Assembly: GCA_902762805.1 (NCBI GenBank)
Contig: CACWPQ010000017.1
Span: 1-60,322, forward strand
Length of the DNA stretch: 60,322 nucleotides
Direction: 5' to 3'
DNA from: an uncultured Bacteroidota bacterium
GTDB lineage: Bacteria; Bacteroidota; Bacteroidia; Bacteroidales; P3
The position numbers and the translations under genes are program-made. Within the stretch, counting starts at the first letter, position 1, and each line of letters starts with the position of its first letter. Shown here one piece after another: positions 8,039-15,369 of this stretch. The notes under the pieces were generated by a model. The model ran no database searches. It was given only the letters and a program-made list of their open reading frames with translations, and was not told the DNA's origin.

Positions 8039-8488
8039 TCAGTCTTTGAGGAAGTACTCCTCTTTTATTGCAAGCCCAGTCTCTTCAAGCAAAGCACGGT
8101 ACTCCTCCGCAAACGAAACCCGCTTGTGGTGTTCCTTCTGCCCTTTGATGTAGTTTACAATCTTGTCTTTGTCGTGTATGCTATAGGAGAATGCGGCATA
8201 CTCATGAGCCCAGCCATCGAAATGGGGAAAGTTGGAATTAGCCTTGAGCCATTTGCTTGTGAATGTCTTGACGGCTTGCACATACTGTGCCACCGATATG
8301 GTGGCTGGGAGGGAGACAAAGATATGCACGTGGTCGGGCATCCCACCTATACGGTAGATTTTCCCATGCATATTGTTGGTCTGCTCCATGATGATGGCAT
8401 AGAGCTCGCGGTCGTGCTCGAGGCTGATGGTATGCTCACTGCGATAAGTGCGAAAGACTATATGATAGAAAGACTGGATATAACTCAT
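8039..8488 (-). CDS. REP-associated tyrosine transposase (RAYT, Y1/IS200-like) 1
   Basis: A 149-residue single-domain Y1 transposase. The HUH motif is DHVHIFVS, and the likely nucleophile Tyr is in YIKGQKEHH. RAYT proteins nick and join single-stranded REP palindromes. This gene is framed by inverted REP-like clusters (7919-8037 and 8528-8637), which supports a RAYT rather than an IS200 assignment; no tnpB is present. The ATG at 8488 (MSYIQSFYHIV) was chosen because an in-frame start at 8581 would begin inside the REP DNA. It lies between the methylase and the toxin-antitoxin pair, on the opposite strand. Confidence 0.88.
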   Translation of the reverse strand: MSYIQSFYHIVFRTYRSEHTISLEHDRELYAIIMEQTNNMHGKIYRIGGMPDHVHIFVSLPATISVAQYVQAVKTFTSKWLKANSNFPHFDGWAHEYAAFSYSIHDKDKIVNYIKGQKEHHKRVSFAEEYRALLEETGLAIKEEYFLKD

Positions 8489-8527
8489 GTTGATATAACG
8501 CAGGGAGGTGATTATTATTGTGTTGTG

Positions 8528-8637
8528 GTTAAGAGCGCGTCCCTCCAGGACGCAGGAGGGCTGGCTCGTGGTCAACCCCACACTGCGCTACGCTTGTGCG
8601 GGGTTATTGAGAGTCAGTGCCTCCGGCACATTTTAGG
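8528..8637. repeat. REP-like cluster, right side of RAYT 1
   Basis: 8576-8637 is the inverted counterpart of 7919-7986 (shared GCGCAGTGTGGGG and CTCTCAATAACCCC blocks, read on the minus strand). 8528-8554 is the inverted counterpart of 8007-8037 (shared ACGCGCTCT). The inverted arrangement suggests that the palindromes and the gene act or move as one unit. Confidence 0.7.
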
Positions 8638-8640
8638 AAC

Positions 8641-8661
8641 ATGATACGGCCGATGGAGTAG
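8641..8661 (+). pseudogene. Diverged duplicate of the C-terminal codons of the Eco57I-type methylase
   Basis: ATG ATA CGG CCG ATG GAG TAG encodes MIRPME-stop, identical in protein to the end of the methylase at 7850-7870. The DNA differs at three positions, all third codon positions. The RAYT/REP block (about 7919-8637) lies between the copies. From 8662 to 8835 there is no gene; the stretch holds GAAGGATC-type short repeats and an AT-rich leader of the next operon. Confidence 0.6.
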
Positions 8662-8835
8662 ACGGACACCGCCAAGAAATCGCCGAAGTACCGTCGAAGG
8701 ATCACCGAAGGATCGTAGAGCCCACATAGAACCCACGCCGAGGGGAAATGCTCGGCAAAAAGCAATAACAGAGCGCTCTTTGAAATAATTAGGAGAAGAA
8801 ATACAATATTTTTGAGTCGATGCCGTTATAAGGAC

Positions 8836-9165
8836 ATGAAAAAAACACGGAAATATCCTACTGACGAGGAGTCAATACCCTTAATTGCCAGCGAACCAAC
8901 AGCGGAATACGGTACCGTGTCGAGAGCTGTCAGAAGGCCTGTTTCTCATGGCGCAATAGGAAATATTGACCTGGATGTGCCGGAAGATTTGGTATCGGAA
9001 GCGGCCTACCGATACTATCATCCCGAAGAAGAGCTGAAATCACTATCAGAAATAGAGATTCCTGTAGTTTCCTTGAAGGAGATGTTGAAACACGGAATGA
9101 CGCTGGAGGAATCGGAACGAAGAATCACCGAGAAGATTCGCAACTTTTACAGGGACAACGCATGA
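8836..9165 (+). CDS. Putative antitoxin of a type II toxin-antitoxin pair
   Basis: A 109-residue acidic protein from the ATG at 8836 (MKKTRKYPTDEE); an earlier in-frame start at 8812 is less likely. It has no domain recognised by eye. Its stop overlaps the ATG of the next gene by 4 bp (ATGA at 9162-9165), the usual arrangement of antitoxin before toxin. The C-terminal third (LKEMLKHGMTLEESERRITE) looks helical and could be the toxin-binding or DNA-binding part. It lies inside the restriction-modification cassette, where such pairs may act as a maintenance or backup module. Assignment rests on gene order and on the partner. Confidence 0.5.
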   Translation: MKKTRKYPTDEESIPLIASEPTAEYGTVSRAVRRPVSHGAIGNIDLDVPEDLVSEAAYRYYHPEEELKSLSEIEIPVVSLKEMLKHGMTLEESERRITEKIRNFYRDNA

Positions 9166-9476
9166 AAGTCTTTCTTGACGACAAGGTACACGCTGCTATT
9201 GACAGATTCTACGATGCTGCGCTGAAGAAGTATGTCCACACCTTGAGTCTTGAAACGGTACTCAATCGTAAAAGAAAGATTTATGCAGGGATTGAATTGC
9301 TAAGCAACCCCTACGCCAAGTTCCGGGCTGCAAGGCGACGGAAAGACTGGCAAGAAAAAGGGTATCACGAATTCTCATCTGAAGGATTCATCTTTGCCTA
9401 CAAGGTGCATACAGACGAAAACGGAGAACCTTATGTGTGGGTTTACGATGCCGAGCATGGTTCTCTTTACCGATAG
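9162..9476 (+). CDS. Putative RelE/ParE-like toxin
   Basis: A 104-residue, basic, compact protein with the overall look of the RelE/ParE fold: an N-terminal helical part (VHAAIDRFYDAALKKYVHTL), a middle rich in Arg and Lys (KFRAARRRKDWQEKGY), and C-terminal strands ending VWVYDAEHGSLYR. RelE proteins cleave ribosome-bound mRNA and ParE proteins poison gyrase; which applies here cannot be told. Translation is coupled to the upstream gene by a 4-bp overlap. The next gene (9543) is the restriction helicase. Similarity is weak by eye, so the family is tentative. Confidence 0.5.
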   Translation: MKVFLDDKVHAAIDRFYDAALKKYVHTLSLETVLNRKRKIYAGIELLSNPYAKFRAARRRKDWQEKGYHEFSSEGFIFAYKVHTDENGEPYVWVYDAEHGSLYR

Positions 9477-9542
9477 TTTTTCTCCTAAATATTTCTGCAT
9501 AAGGGCGTCTGTTTGAAATGATAACGGACAAACTGACATATT

Positions 9543-12116
9543 ATGCAGACCAACGAACAGATACTACCCACTATGCGGCGTGCGGTGCCGCAGATTTATA
9601 TGTATGACGACACGTCGTTTCCCGGATGGATCAAGATCGGGCAGACGACGCGGGCCGATGTGCGGCAGCGCATCGACGAGCAGCACCCCATCACGGAACC
9701 GCGCAAGACCTACCACCTGCTGTGGCACGATAACGCCTTCTATGCCGACGGCAGCGGCGAGAGTTTTTCCGACCACGACCTGCACGAGGTGCTGCGCCGT
9801 ATGGGCAAGGAGCTGATAGGCGAGTGGTGCCGCTGCACGCTGCGCGAAGCCAAGGCAGCCTACGTGGCGGTGCGCCATCGCGACACCCATATCGAGACGG
9901 TGCGCGACCTTGACCACAAGATGCGCACGGAACAAGAGCAAGCCGTAAAGCAGACAGCGGAATACTTCGCACAGATGGACAAGGAAGAGCCTGACCGCCC
10001 CAGCCACTACCTTTGGAACGCCAAGATGCGCTTCGGCAAGACCTTCGCCACTTACCAGCTGGCCAAGCGGATGAAGGCCAAATGGGTGTTGGTGCTCACC
10101 TTCAAGCCCGCCGTGGAGGACTCGTGGCGCGACGACCTGCTGCGCCACCGCGACTTCGAGGGATGGCGGTATTTTTCTAATTCTGAACTTCGAAAGTTGA
10201 ATTACGAAGGTTCAAAATTCAACATTCAGAATTCGAATTTCCCACTGGTGGTCTTCGGCTCCTTCCAGGACTACCTCGGCCGCGACAAGTACGGCAACAT
10301 CAAGCCCAAGAACGAGTGGGTACACACCATCAAATGGGACCTCATTGTGCTCGACGAATACCACTTCGGTGCATGGAACGACCACGCCAAGAGTCTGCTC
10401 GACCTCGGCGACAGCGAGGCCAAGAACCGCCAGACGGAAGAGGACGAGGTGATGCGCGAAAGCGGCATCGACGTGGAGAGCGGCCGCGCGTGGAACGACG
10501 AGGACATACCCATCACAGGCCGTCACTTCCTCTACCTCAGCGGCACACCTTTCCGCGCCCTCGCCACGGGCGAGTTTATGGAAAACCAGATATTCAACTG
10601 GACCTATCAGGACGAGCAGGCTCGGAAAGAGGCCGTCGGCGGTCCCTATCTGGAGATGCCCACCATGGTGATGATGACTTACCAGATGCCACAGGACCTC
10701 GGCGCCATGATTGAGCAGTGGGACATGGACGGCTTCGACCTCAACGAGTTCTTTAGAGCAGAACACACTCCCTCCCCCCTTCGGGGTACTCCCCCTAACT
10801 TAGGGGGAGAGCCTGCCGCGCGCTTCGTGCATGAAAAGGCGGTGCAGAAATGGCTTGACATCATCCGAGGCAAGACCCCCATCTATGGCGACAGCAGCTC
10901 GCCCCTAAACGAGCATCCTCCGCTGCCCTTCGAGGACACGCGCCTGCTCGACCTCTGCGCCCACACGATGTGGTTCCTGCCCAACGTGGCCTCGTGCGAC
11001 GCAATGGAAGCCCTGCTGCGCCGTCCGGCCAACGGCTTCTATCAGAACTATCAAATCATCAACTGCAGCGGCACGAAGGCCGGCATCGGCGTGGATGCCC
11101 TCGGACCCGTGCGCGAAGCCATGGGTGACAACCCGCTGCAGACACGCACCATCACGCTGACCTGCGGCAAGCTGACCACCGGCGTCACCCTGCGGCCGCT
11201 GGGCGGACTGCTGATGCTGCGCAACTGCAAGAGTCCGGAGACCTACTTTCAGACGGCCTTCCGTGTGCAGAGCCCGTGGACGGCGGCCGACAAGGACGAC
11301 CCGACGAAGAAAACCATCTTGAAGCCCACCTGCTATGTCTTCGACTTCGCCCCCAACCGCGCCCTGCGCGAGGTGGTGACCTACGCCAACCAGCTGGACA
11401 TCGACAGCAACCGCCGCATCACCGACAAGGTGAACGACTTCATCAACTTCCTGCCCATCCTCCAGTTCGACGGTAGTTCGATGAAACGGGTGAATGCCAC
11501 CGAGATACTCGACTTTGTGGACAACGGCACCAGCGGAACGCTACTGGCACGCCGATGGAACAGCGCCCAGCTGGTCAATGTGGACAACGCCACCCTGCAG
11601 CGAGTGATCGAAAGTCCCGAGGCAATGGCCACCATTATGAAAATCGAAGGCTTCCGCGCACTGGGCAGCGACATCATCGAAAACATCGTCAACCGTGCGG
11701 AGCGGATCAAGAAACTGAAGCGCGAGGCTGGCGACAACCCCAAGAAGAAAAAGGAACTGACCGCCGAGGAGAAGGAGTACCGCAGCAAGCGGCGCGAGGT
11801 GCAGGAAAAACTGATGAAGTTCGCCACGCGCATACCTATCTTCATGTACCTCACCGACTACCGCGAGGAGAGCCTCGAAGATGTCATCCGCAAACTGGAG
11901 CCGTCGCTTTTTGAAAGAGTCACCGGTCTCACCATCGACGACTTCGACCTGCTGCTGCGCATCGGAGTATTCAACCGCGCCCAGATGAACGATGCCATCC
12001 TCAAATTCCGCCGCTACGAGGACGCTTCGCTGGCCTATACCGGCGTGAACCGCCACGCATCAGACACCCGCATCGGCTTGATGGACAGCAGCGTGCCGAT
12101 AGAAGCGTTATTGTAG
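9543..12116 (+). CDS. T5orf172/GIY-YIG-type nuclease fused to a superfamily 2 helicase (restriction subunit)
   Basis: An 857-residue protein. The N-terminus (QIYMYDDTSFPGWIKIGQTT, 17-36, then DVRQRI) matches T5orf172/GIY-YIG-like nuclease domains. A helicase follows: motif I KMRFGKT (161-167), motif II DEYH (271-274), motif III SGTPFRAL (333-340), and a motif VI-like QTAFRVQSPW segment. With the methylase at 6362 it forms a restriction-modification-like system; the helicase probably translocates DNA and the N-terminal domain cuts it. Two in-frame repeat-derived insertions are visible, at residues about 211-232 (NSELRKLNYEGSKFNIQNSN) and about 408-424 (TPSPLRGTPPNLGGEP). It converges with metK, 3 bp apart, with no terminator between. 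Confidence 0.85.
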   Translation: MQTNEQILPTMRRAVPQIYMYDDTSFPGWIKIGQTTRADVRQRIDEQHPITEPRKTYHLLWHDNAFYADGSGESFSDHDLHEVLRRMGKELIGEWCRCTLREAKAAYVAVRHRDTHIETVRDLDHKMRTEQEQAVKQTAEYFAQMDKEEPDRPSHYLWNAKMRFGKTFATYQLAKRMKAKWVLVLTFKPAVEDSWRDDLLRHRDFEGWRYFSNSELRKLNYEGSKFNIQNSNFPLVVFGSFQDYLGRDKYGNIKPKNEWVHTIKWDLIVLDEYHFGAWNDHAKSLLDLGDSEAKNRQTEEDEVMRESGIDVESGRAWNDEDIPITGRHFLYLSGTPFRALATGEFMENQIFNWTYQDEQARKEAVGGPYLEMPTMVMMTYQMPQDLGAMIEQWDMDGFDLNEFFRAEHTPSPLRGTPPNLGGEPAARFVHEKAVQKWLDIIRGKTPIYGDSSSPLNEHPPLPFEDTRLLDLCAHTMWFLPNVASCDAMEALLRRPANGFYQNYQIINCSGTKAGIGVDALGPVREAMGDNPLQTRTITLTCGKLTTGVTLRPLGGLLMLRNCKSPETYFQTAFRVQSPWTAADKDDPTKKTILKPTCYVFDFAPNRALREVVTYANQLDIDSNRRITDKVNDFINFLPILQFDGSSMKRVNATEILDFVDNGTSGTLLARRWNSAQLVNVDNATLQRVIESPEAMATIMKIEGFRALGSDIIENIVNRAERIKKLKREAGDNPKKKKELTAEEKEYRSKRREVQEKLMKFATRIPIFMYLTDYREESLEDVIRKLEPSLFERVTGLTIDDFDLLLRIGVFNRAQMNDAILKFRRYEDASLAYTGVNRHASDTRIGLMDSSVPIEALL
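10173..10243. repeat. Short dispersed repeat inside the restriction helicase gene
   Basis: TTCTGAACTTCGAAAGTTGA followed by GTTCAAAATTCAACATTCAG units; read in frame as NSELRKLNYEGSKFNIQNSN between helicase motifs I and II. Confidence 0.7.
10766..10815. repeat. Palindromic short repeat inside the restriction helicase gene
   Basis: CCCCCCTTCGGGG and CTCCCCCTAACTTAGGGGGA, read in frame as TPSPLRGTPPNLGGEP. Intergenic DNA at 36255-36308 is similar. Confidence 0.6.
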
Positions 12117-12119
12117 TAC

Positions 12120-13361
12120 TTACTTTAGTTTGAACTCCTTCTTGATGGGGTCCACCATGTCGAGTTTTTCCCAGGCGAAGAACTGGACGGTCTTTTGCTG
12201 GGGTTTGCCGTTCTTGTAAACGGTGACCTCGGCCTCGAAGGGGTCGCGGCCCATGTGGCCGTAGGCGGCGGTGGGGCGGAAGATGGGATTCTTCAGGCCG
12301 AAACGCTCGACGATGGCGTAGGGGCGGAGGTCGAAGAGTTTCTTCACCTTCTCGGCAATCTCGCCGTCGGAGAGGTTGAGTTTGGCGGTGCCGTAGGTGT
12401 TGACGTAGAGGCCGACGGGCTCGGCCACGCCGATGGCGTAGGCCACCTGGACGAGGCACTCGACGCAGAGGCCGGCGGCGACGAGGTTTTTGGCGATATG
12501 GCGCGTGGCGTAGGCCGCCGAGCGGTCCACCTTGGAGGCATCCTTGCCGCTGAAGGCACCGCCGCCATGGGCGCCGCGTCCGCCGTAGGTGTCGACGATG
12601 ATTTTGCGGCCGGTGAGTCCGGTGTCGCCATGGGGACCGCCGATGACGAACTGTCCTGTGGGGTTGACGAAAAGTTTGACGTCTTTGCCGAAGAGCTTCT
12701 GTGTGGCCTTGGGCAGGCGCTTGATGGCGCGTGGCAGGAGCACTTTCTCGATGTCTTTGCGGATTTGCGCCTGGGTGGCGTCGGGGTCGTGCTGTGTGGA
12801 GACGACGATGGTGTCGATGCGCTCGGGGCGGCCGGTGTCGCTGTATTGGACCGTCACCTGGCTTTTGGCGTCTGGGCGCAGGTAGGGCATCTGCCTGCCT
12901 TCGCGGCGCAGCTTGGAGAGTTCCTGCAAGAGGATGTGGGCCAGGGTGATGGGCAGCGGCATCAGCTCGGCGGTCTCGCGGCAGGCGTAGCCGAACATCA
13001 TGCCTTGGTCGCCGGCACCCTGGTCGCGTTTGGCCTTGCGGCTGACGCCCATGTTGATGTCCTGGCTCTGCTCGTGGATGGCGCTGAGCACGCCACAGCT
13101 CTCGGCCTCGAACTTGTACTCGCCCTTGGTGTAGCCTATCTCGCGGATGACGTCGCGGACGGTCTGCTGGACGTCGACATAGCCGTCGCAGGTGACCTCG
13201 CCGCTGACCACGGCCAGGCCTGTGGTGACCAGCGTCTCGCATGCCACATGGCTCTCGGGGTCGCGACGGAGGAACTCGTCCAAAAGGGCGTCAGAGATTT
13301 GGTCGGCCACCTTGTCGGGATGGCCTTCGGAAACGGATTCCGATGTGAAGAAGTAGCTCAT
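12120..13361 (-). CDS. metK: S-adenosylmethionine synthase
   Basis: Makes SAM from methionine and ATP in the cytosol. The 413 residues carry the family signatures GHPDK (13-17), [12 protein letters not shown] (115-126) and GGGAFSGKD (266-274). Length is slightly above the E. coli enzyme, as is common in Bacteroidetes. Its product feeds both the methylase at 6362 and the radical SAM enzyme at 13528, but the linkage may be chance. Transcribed from the promoter at 13495-13525 with a leader of about 125 nt in which no riboswitch was recognised. Confidence 0.97.
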   Translation of the reverse strand: MSYFFTSESVSEGHPDKVADQISDALLDEFLRRDPESHVACETLVTTGLAVVSGEVTCDGYVDVQQTVRDVIREIGYTKGEYKFEAESCGVLSAIHEQSQDINMGVSRKAKRDQGAGDQGMMFGYACRETAELMPLPITLAHILLQELSKLRREGRQMPYLRPDAKSQVTVQYSDTGRPERIDTIVVSTQHDPDATQAQIRKDIEKVLLPRAIKRLPKATQKLFGKDVKLFVNPTGQFVIGGPHGDTGLTGRKIIVDTYGGRGAHGGGAFSGKDASKVDRSAAYATRHIAKNLVAAGLCVECLVQVAYAIGVAEPVGLYVNTYGTAKLNLSDGEIAEKVKKLFDLRPYAIVERFGLKNPIFRPTAAYGHMGRDPFEAEVTVYKNGKPQQKTVQFFAWEKLDMVDPIKKEFKLK

Positions 13362-13494
13362 TTTACGTTACTTTTAACTGTTAATAATGTTTGTTTAACA
13401 GTGAAAAGATGTGTACTGAAATCGCCATGAATTAACGCTTTAGCATTTTTTCAAGTGGTTGCAATCATTACAAATCCGTCCACATTTACGACTG

Positions 13495-13525
13495 CAAAGG
13501 TACAAAAGAAATCCGACGTGGCAAA
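13495..13525 (-). promoter_or_regulatory. metK promoter
   Basis: Minus-strand -33 TTTG (13525-13522), 19-nt spacer, -7 TACCTTTG (13502-13495). It begins 3 bp after the end of the upstream radical SAM gene (13528), so metK can be expressed independently of that operon. Confidence 0.7.
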
Positions 13526-13527
13526 AT

Positions 13528-14616
13528 TTATTTTTCCAGTCGGCGATAGTGGCAGGTGAGCAGGTGGCCGTGGTCGTCGTAGAGGTGTAGGCCCGAGCCC
13601 TCGCAGTAGCGCCAAACGCGGCAGTCGGCGCACTGCTCCTTGCGGGCCCAGGAGCGGTCGCGCATGATGCGGAACTTGTTGGTCCACACGTCCCAAAGGT
13701 CGTCGCCGCGGTAGATGTTGCCCTGGTCCATGTGGCTGCGGACGGAGGTGCAGCCGCTGATGGCGCCGTCGCAGCGGATGGAGGCCACCTCGATGCCGGA
13801 GCGGCAGTGGAAGAAGTGGTCGCGCACGCGTTGCTCGTAGGGGCCGAGGAAGCCTTCGCAGGCGTAGCTCACTTCGAGGTTAGAGGTCGGAGGTCGGAGG
13901 TTGGAGGTGCGGCAATCGGAAATGAAATCAAGCAAGCCACGGAACTGCTCGTCGGTGAACTGCAGGTCGGGGTTGCCGGCGGCGCGCCCCATGGGGAAGA
14001 TGCTGAAGAGGCGCCAAGCCGGGACACCGAGCGAGACGAGGTAGTCGCGCAGCTCGGCCAGGCGGGGGTAGTTGCGGGGATTGACGCAGGTGACGACGTC
14101 CCACAAGAGCTCCTTCTGCTGCGCCAGCAGGCGGATGGCGGCGGTGGCCTTCTCGAAACTCTGCGGGTGGCGGCGGATCCAGTTGTGCTCCTCCTCGAAG
14201 CCGTCGAGGCTGACGGTGATGGAATGCATGCCGCTGGCCAAGAGGCTTTCGAGGCGCTTTGCGTCGAGCAGGAAACCATTGGTAACCAGACCCCAAGGGT
14301 ACTCGCGGCGATAGAGTTCGAGTCCCACCTGCTCCAGGTCGGGGCGGATGAGGGCTTCGCCGCCGGTGAAGATGATGAACACCTTGTGGGGATCGACATG
14401 GGGAGTGAGGGAGTCGATGACACGGAGGAAATCCCCGGCCGGCATGTCGGGCACATCGGGCTGCACCTTGCAGTCGCTGCCGCAGTGGCGGCAACTCATA
14501 TTGCAGCGCAACGTGCACTCCCAGAAGAGGGTGCGCAACGGATGGAGACGGGCCTCATTGTGGCGCAGCGAGCGCTGCAACTCGAGACCCACGCGTTGAC
14601 GCAGAGACAATCGCAT
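13528..14616 (-). CDS. Radical SAM/SPASM enzyme of an rSAM-lipoprotein system
   Basis: A 362-residue radical SAM protein. The 4Fe-4S cluster cysteines are Cys38, Cys42 and Cys45 (CNMSCRHC); the GGE SAM-binding motif is at 85-87. A Cys-rich SPASM region for auxiliary clusters (CTSVRSH; CADCRVWRYCEGSG) ends the protein. It is the last gene of a tight operon with two lipoproteins (14779 and 14620, gaps of 3 nt), matching the known Bacteroidetes rSAM_w_lipo/lipo_rSAM pair (TIGR04133/TIGR04134). It presumably modifies the lipoproteins; the chemistry is unknown. Residues about 236-249 (TSNLRPPTSNLEV) come from a short dispersed repeat and look like an insertion. Confidence 0.88.
   Translation of the reverse strand: MRLSLRQRVGLELQRSLRHNEARLHPLRTLFWECTLRCNMSCRHCGSDCKVQPDVPDMPAGDFLRVIDSLTPHVDPHKVFIIFTGGEALIRPDLEQVGLELYRREYPWGLVTNGFLLDAKRLESLLASGMHSITVSLDGFEEEHNWIRRHPQSFEKATAAIRLLAQQKELLWDVVTCVNPRNYPRLAELRDYLVSLGVPAWRLFSIFPMGRAAGNPDLQFTDEQFRGLLDFISDCRTSNLRPPTSNLEVSYACEGFLGPYEQRVRDHFFHCRSGIEVASIRCDGAISGCTSVRSHMDQGNIYRGDDLWDVWTNKFRIMRDRSWARKEQCADCRVWRYCEGSGLHLYDDHGHLLTCHYRRLEK
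13874..13910. repeat. Short dispersed repeat (GGTCGGAGGTCGGAGG type) inside the radical SAM gene
   Basis: Repeated (T/C)GGAGGT units of about 7-8 bp, read on the coding strand as TSNLRPPTSNLEV between the radical SAM core and the SPASM domain. Confidence 0.65.
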
Positions 14617-14619
14617 GGA

Positions 14620-14775
14620 CTAGTTCCCAGGATTGAACGTGGTTTCCTGCACACCGTACATGGGCACAGGCCGGGGTTCCTCTTCATCATTGTCCTTGCA
14701 GCACGATGTGAATCCGAGCATACCCATCAGGGAAATAAGCAGCCAGTGTTTGGCCTTCAAGAATCTGATCTTCAT
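14620..14775 (-). CDS. 51-residue mini-lipoprotein paralogue in the radical SAM operon
   Basis: A short gene of 51 codons between the lipoprotein and radical SAM genes, with 3-nt gaps on both sides. The product begins MKIRFLKAKHWLLISLMGML and continues GFTSCCKDNDEEE to MYGVQETTFNPGN. It is clearly related to the start of its neighbour (14779): same charged n-region, same WLL core, a Cys lipobox followed by acidic residues, and the same MYGV motif. It stops right after that motif, where the neighbour goes on into a regulatory-like beta domain. Either a truncated duplicate or a deliberate small substrate of the radical SAM enzyme; the intact spacing favours the latter. Confidence 0.75.
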   Translation of the reverse strand: MKIRFLKAKHWLLISLMGMLGFTSCCKDNDEEEPRPVPMYGVQETTFNPGN

Positions 14776-14778
14776 ATC

Positions 14779-15318
14779 CTATTTGTTTTCGAGGTTGACT
14801 TCGAGGTTGGCATTGAAGGTGCCCTGGTACATGCCCTGGGCCTGGGAGCGGTCGACGTGGTCGGCCTTGACATCGAGAAGCTGGTTGCTGAAGTGGCCGT
14901 TGGATTTGCCGTCGGCATCGCGCACCAGGATGCGCACCTGCTCCTGCGGGAGGTCGCTGGCGCGGAGCTCGAAGCGGCCCTCCTTGTCGGTGCGTACCTC
15001 GTTACTTTCGAGGTACTTGCGGATGTTTTCCTGGTCGCCATAGATGGTGTCGGCAGTGGCTTCGAGGCCACGCTCGAGGAGGTTGACGCGGATGTTCTTG
15101 ACGGGCTTGCCGGCAGAATCGCGCACCTGGCCGCGGATGTGGAAGTCCATGGTGGGGACACCGTACATGAGACGCATCTCCTCGCGCGGGCGCACGGCAG
15201 GGGTTTCTTCCTCTTTGGGTTCGGCCACCTTCTTGCCGCAATGGCAGGCGGAGAGGCCAAGGGCACCCATCACGGTGACGAGCAGCCAGTTCTTCAGCTT
15301 GAGATATTTCACTTTCAT
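14779..15318 (-). CDS. Putative lipoprotein of the rSAM/lipoprotein system
   Basis: A 179-residue lipoprotein. The signal sequence ends with a lipobox around LGLSACHC (residues 20-27). After a Glu/Pro-rich spacer and an MYGVPT motif, a carboxypeptidase-regulatory-like beta domain follows (FHIRGQVRDSAGKPVKNIRV... to the end). Members of this family occur next to the radical SAM/SPASM protein found here at 13528 and are its presumed substrate. First gene of a three-gene operon; the upstream gene (15370) is divergent. Function at the cell surface is unknown. Confidence 0.83.
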   Translation of the reverse strand: MKVKYLKLKNWLLVTVMGALGLSACHCGKKVAEPKEEETPAVRPREEMRLMYGVPTMDFHIRGQVRDSAGKPVKNIRVNLLERGLEATADTIYGDQENIRKYLESNEVRTDKEGRFELRASDLPQEQVRILVRDADGKSNGHFSNQLLDVKADHVDRSQAQGMYQGTFNANLEVNLENK

Positions 15319-15352
15319 GCCACTTTAACGGCCGTATGTCAAAAAAATTGTG

Positions 15353-15360
15353 TATCTTTG
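15353..15360 (+). promoter_or_regulatory. -7 element for the DAHP synthase gene
   Basis: TATCTTTG at 15353-15360, only 10 nt before the ATG at 15370, so the transcript is nearly leaderless. No convincing -33 TTTG is seen. Confidence 0.5.
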
Positions 15361-15369
15361 CAAATTATT

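Larger units (their letters stand above)
8783..9494. repeat. Imperfect inverted repeats bracketing the toxin-antitoxin-like pair
   Basis: AAATAATTAGGAGAAGAAA (8783-8801) is mirrored at 9476-9494, whose complement reads AAATATTTAGGAGAAAAAC (16 of 19 agree). The sequence just outside (around TTTGAAAT, 8779-8786 and 9512-9519) is also similar in direct orientation. The pair may have arrived as a cassette. Confidence 0.4.

Noticed and set aside
8039..8581. Longer RAYT 1 starting at 8581
   Set aside because: The extra 31 residues are translated REP DNA; the family start is MSYIQSFYHIV at 8488.
7919..8637. CRISPR array
   Set aside because: The palindromes are not regularly spaced direct repeats with unique spacers; they are inverted REP units around a transposase. 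No array was seen elsewhere in the window.
13362..13494. SAM-responsive riboswitch in the metK leader
   Set aside because: No conserved SAM riboswitch core or paired architecture was recognisable in this short AT-rich leader.
13732..15369. Upstream extension of the DAHP synthase frame across the radical SAM and lipoprotein genes
   Set aside because: The promoter element at 15353 and the conserved start of the enzyme place the start at 15370; the upstream part is a shadow of genes on the other strand.
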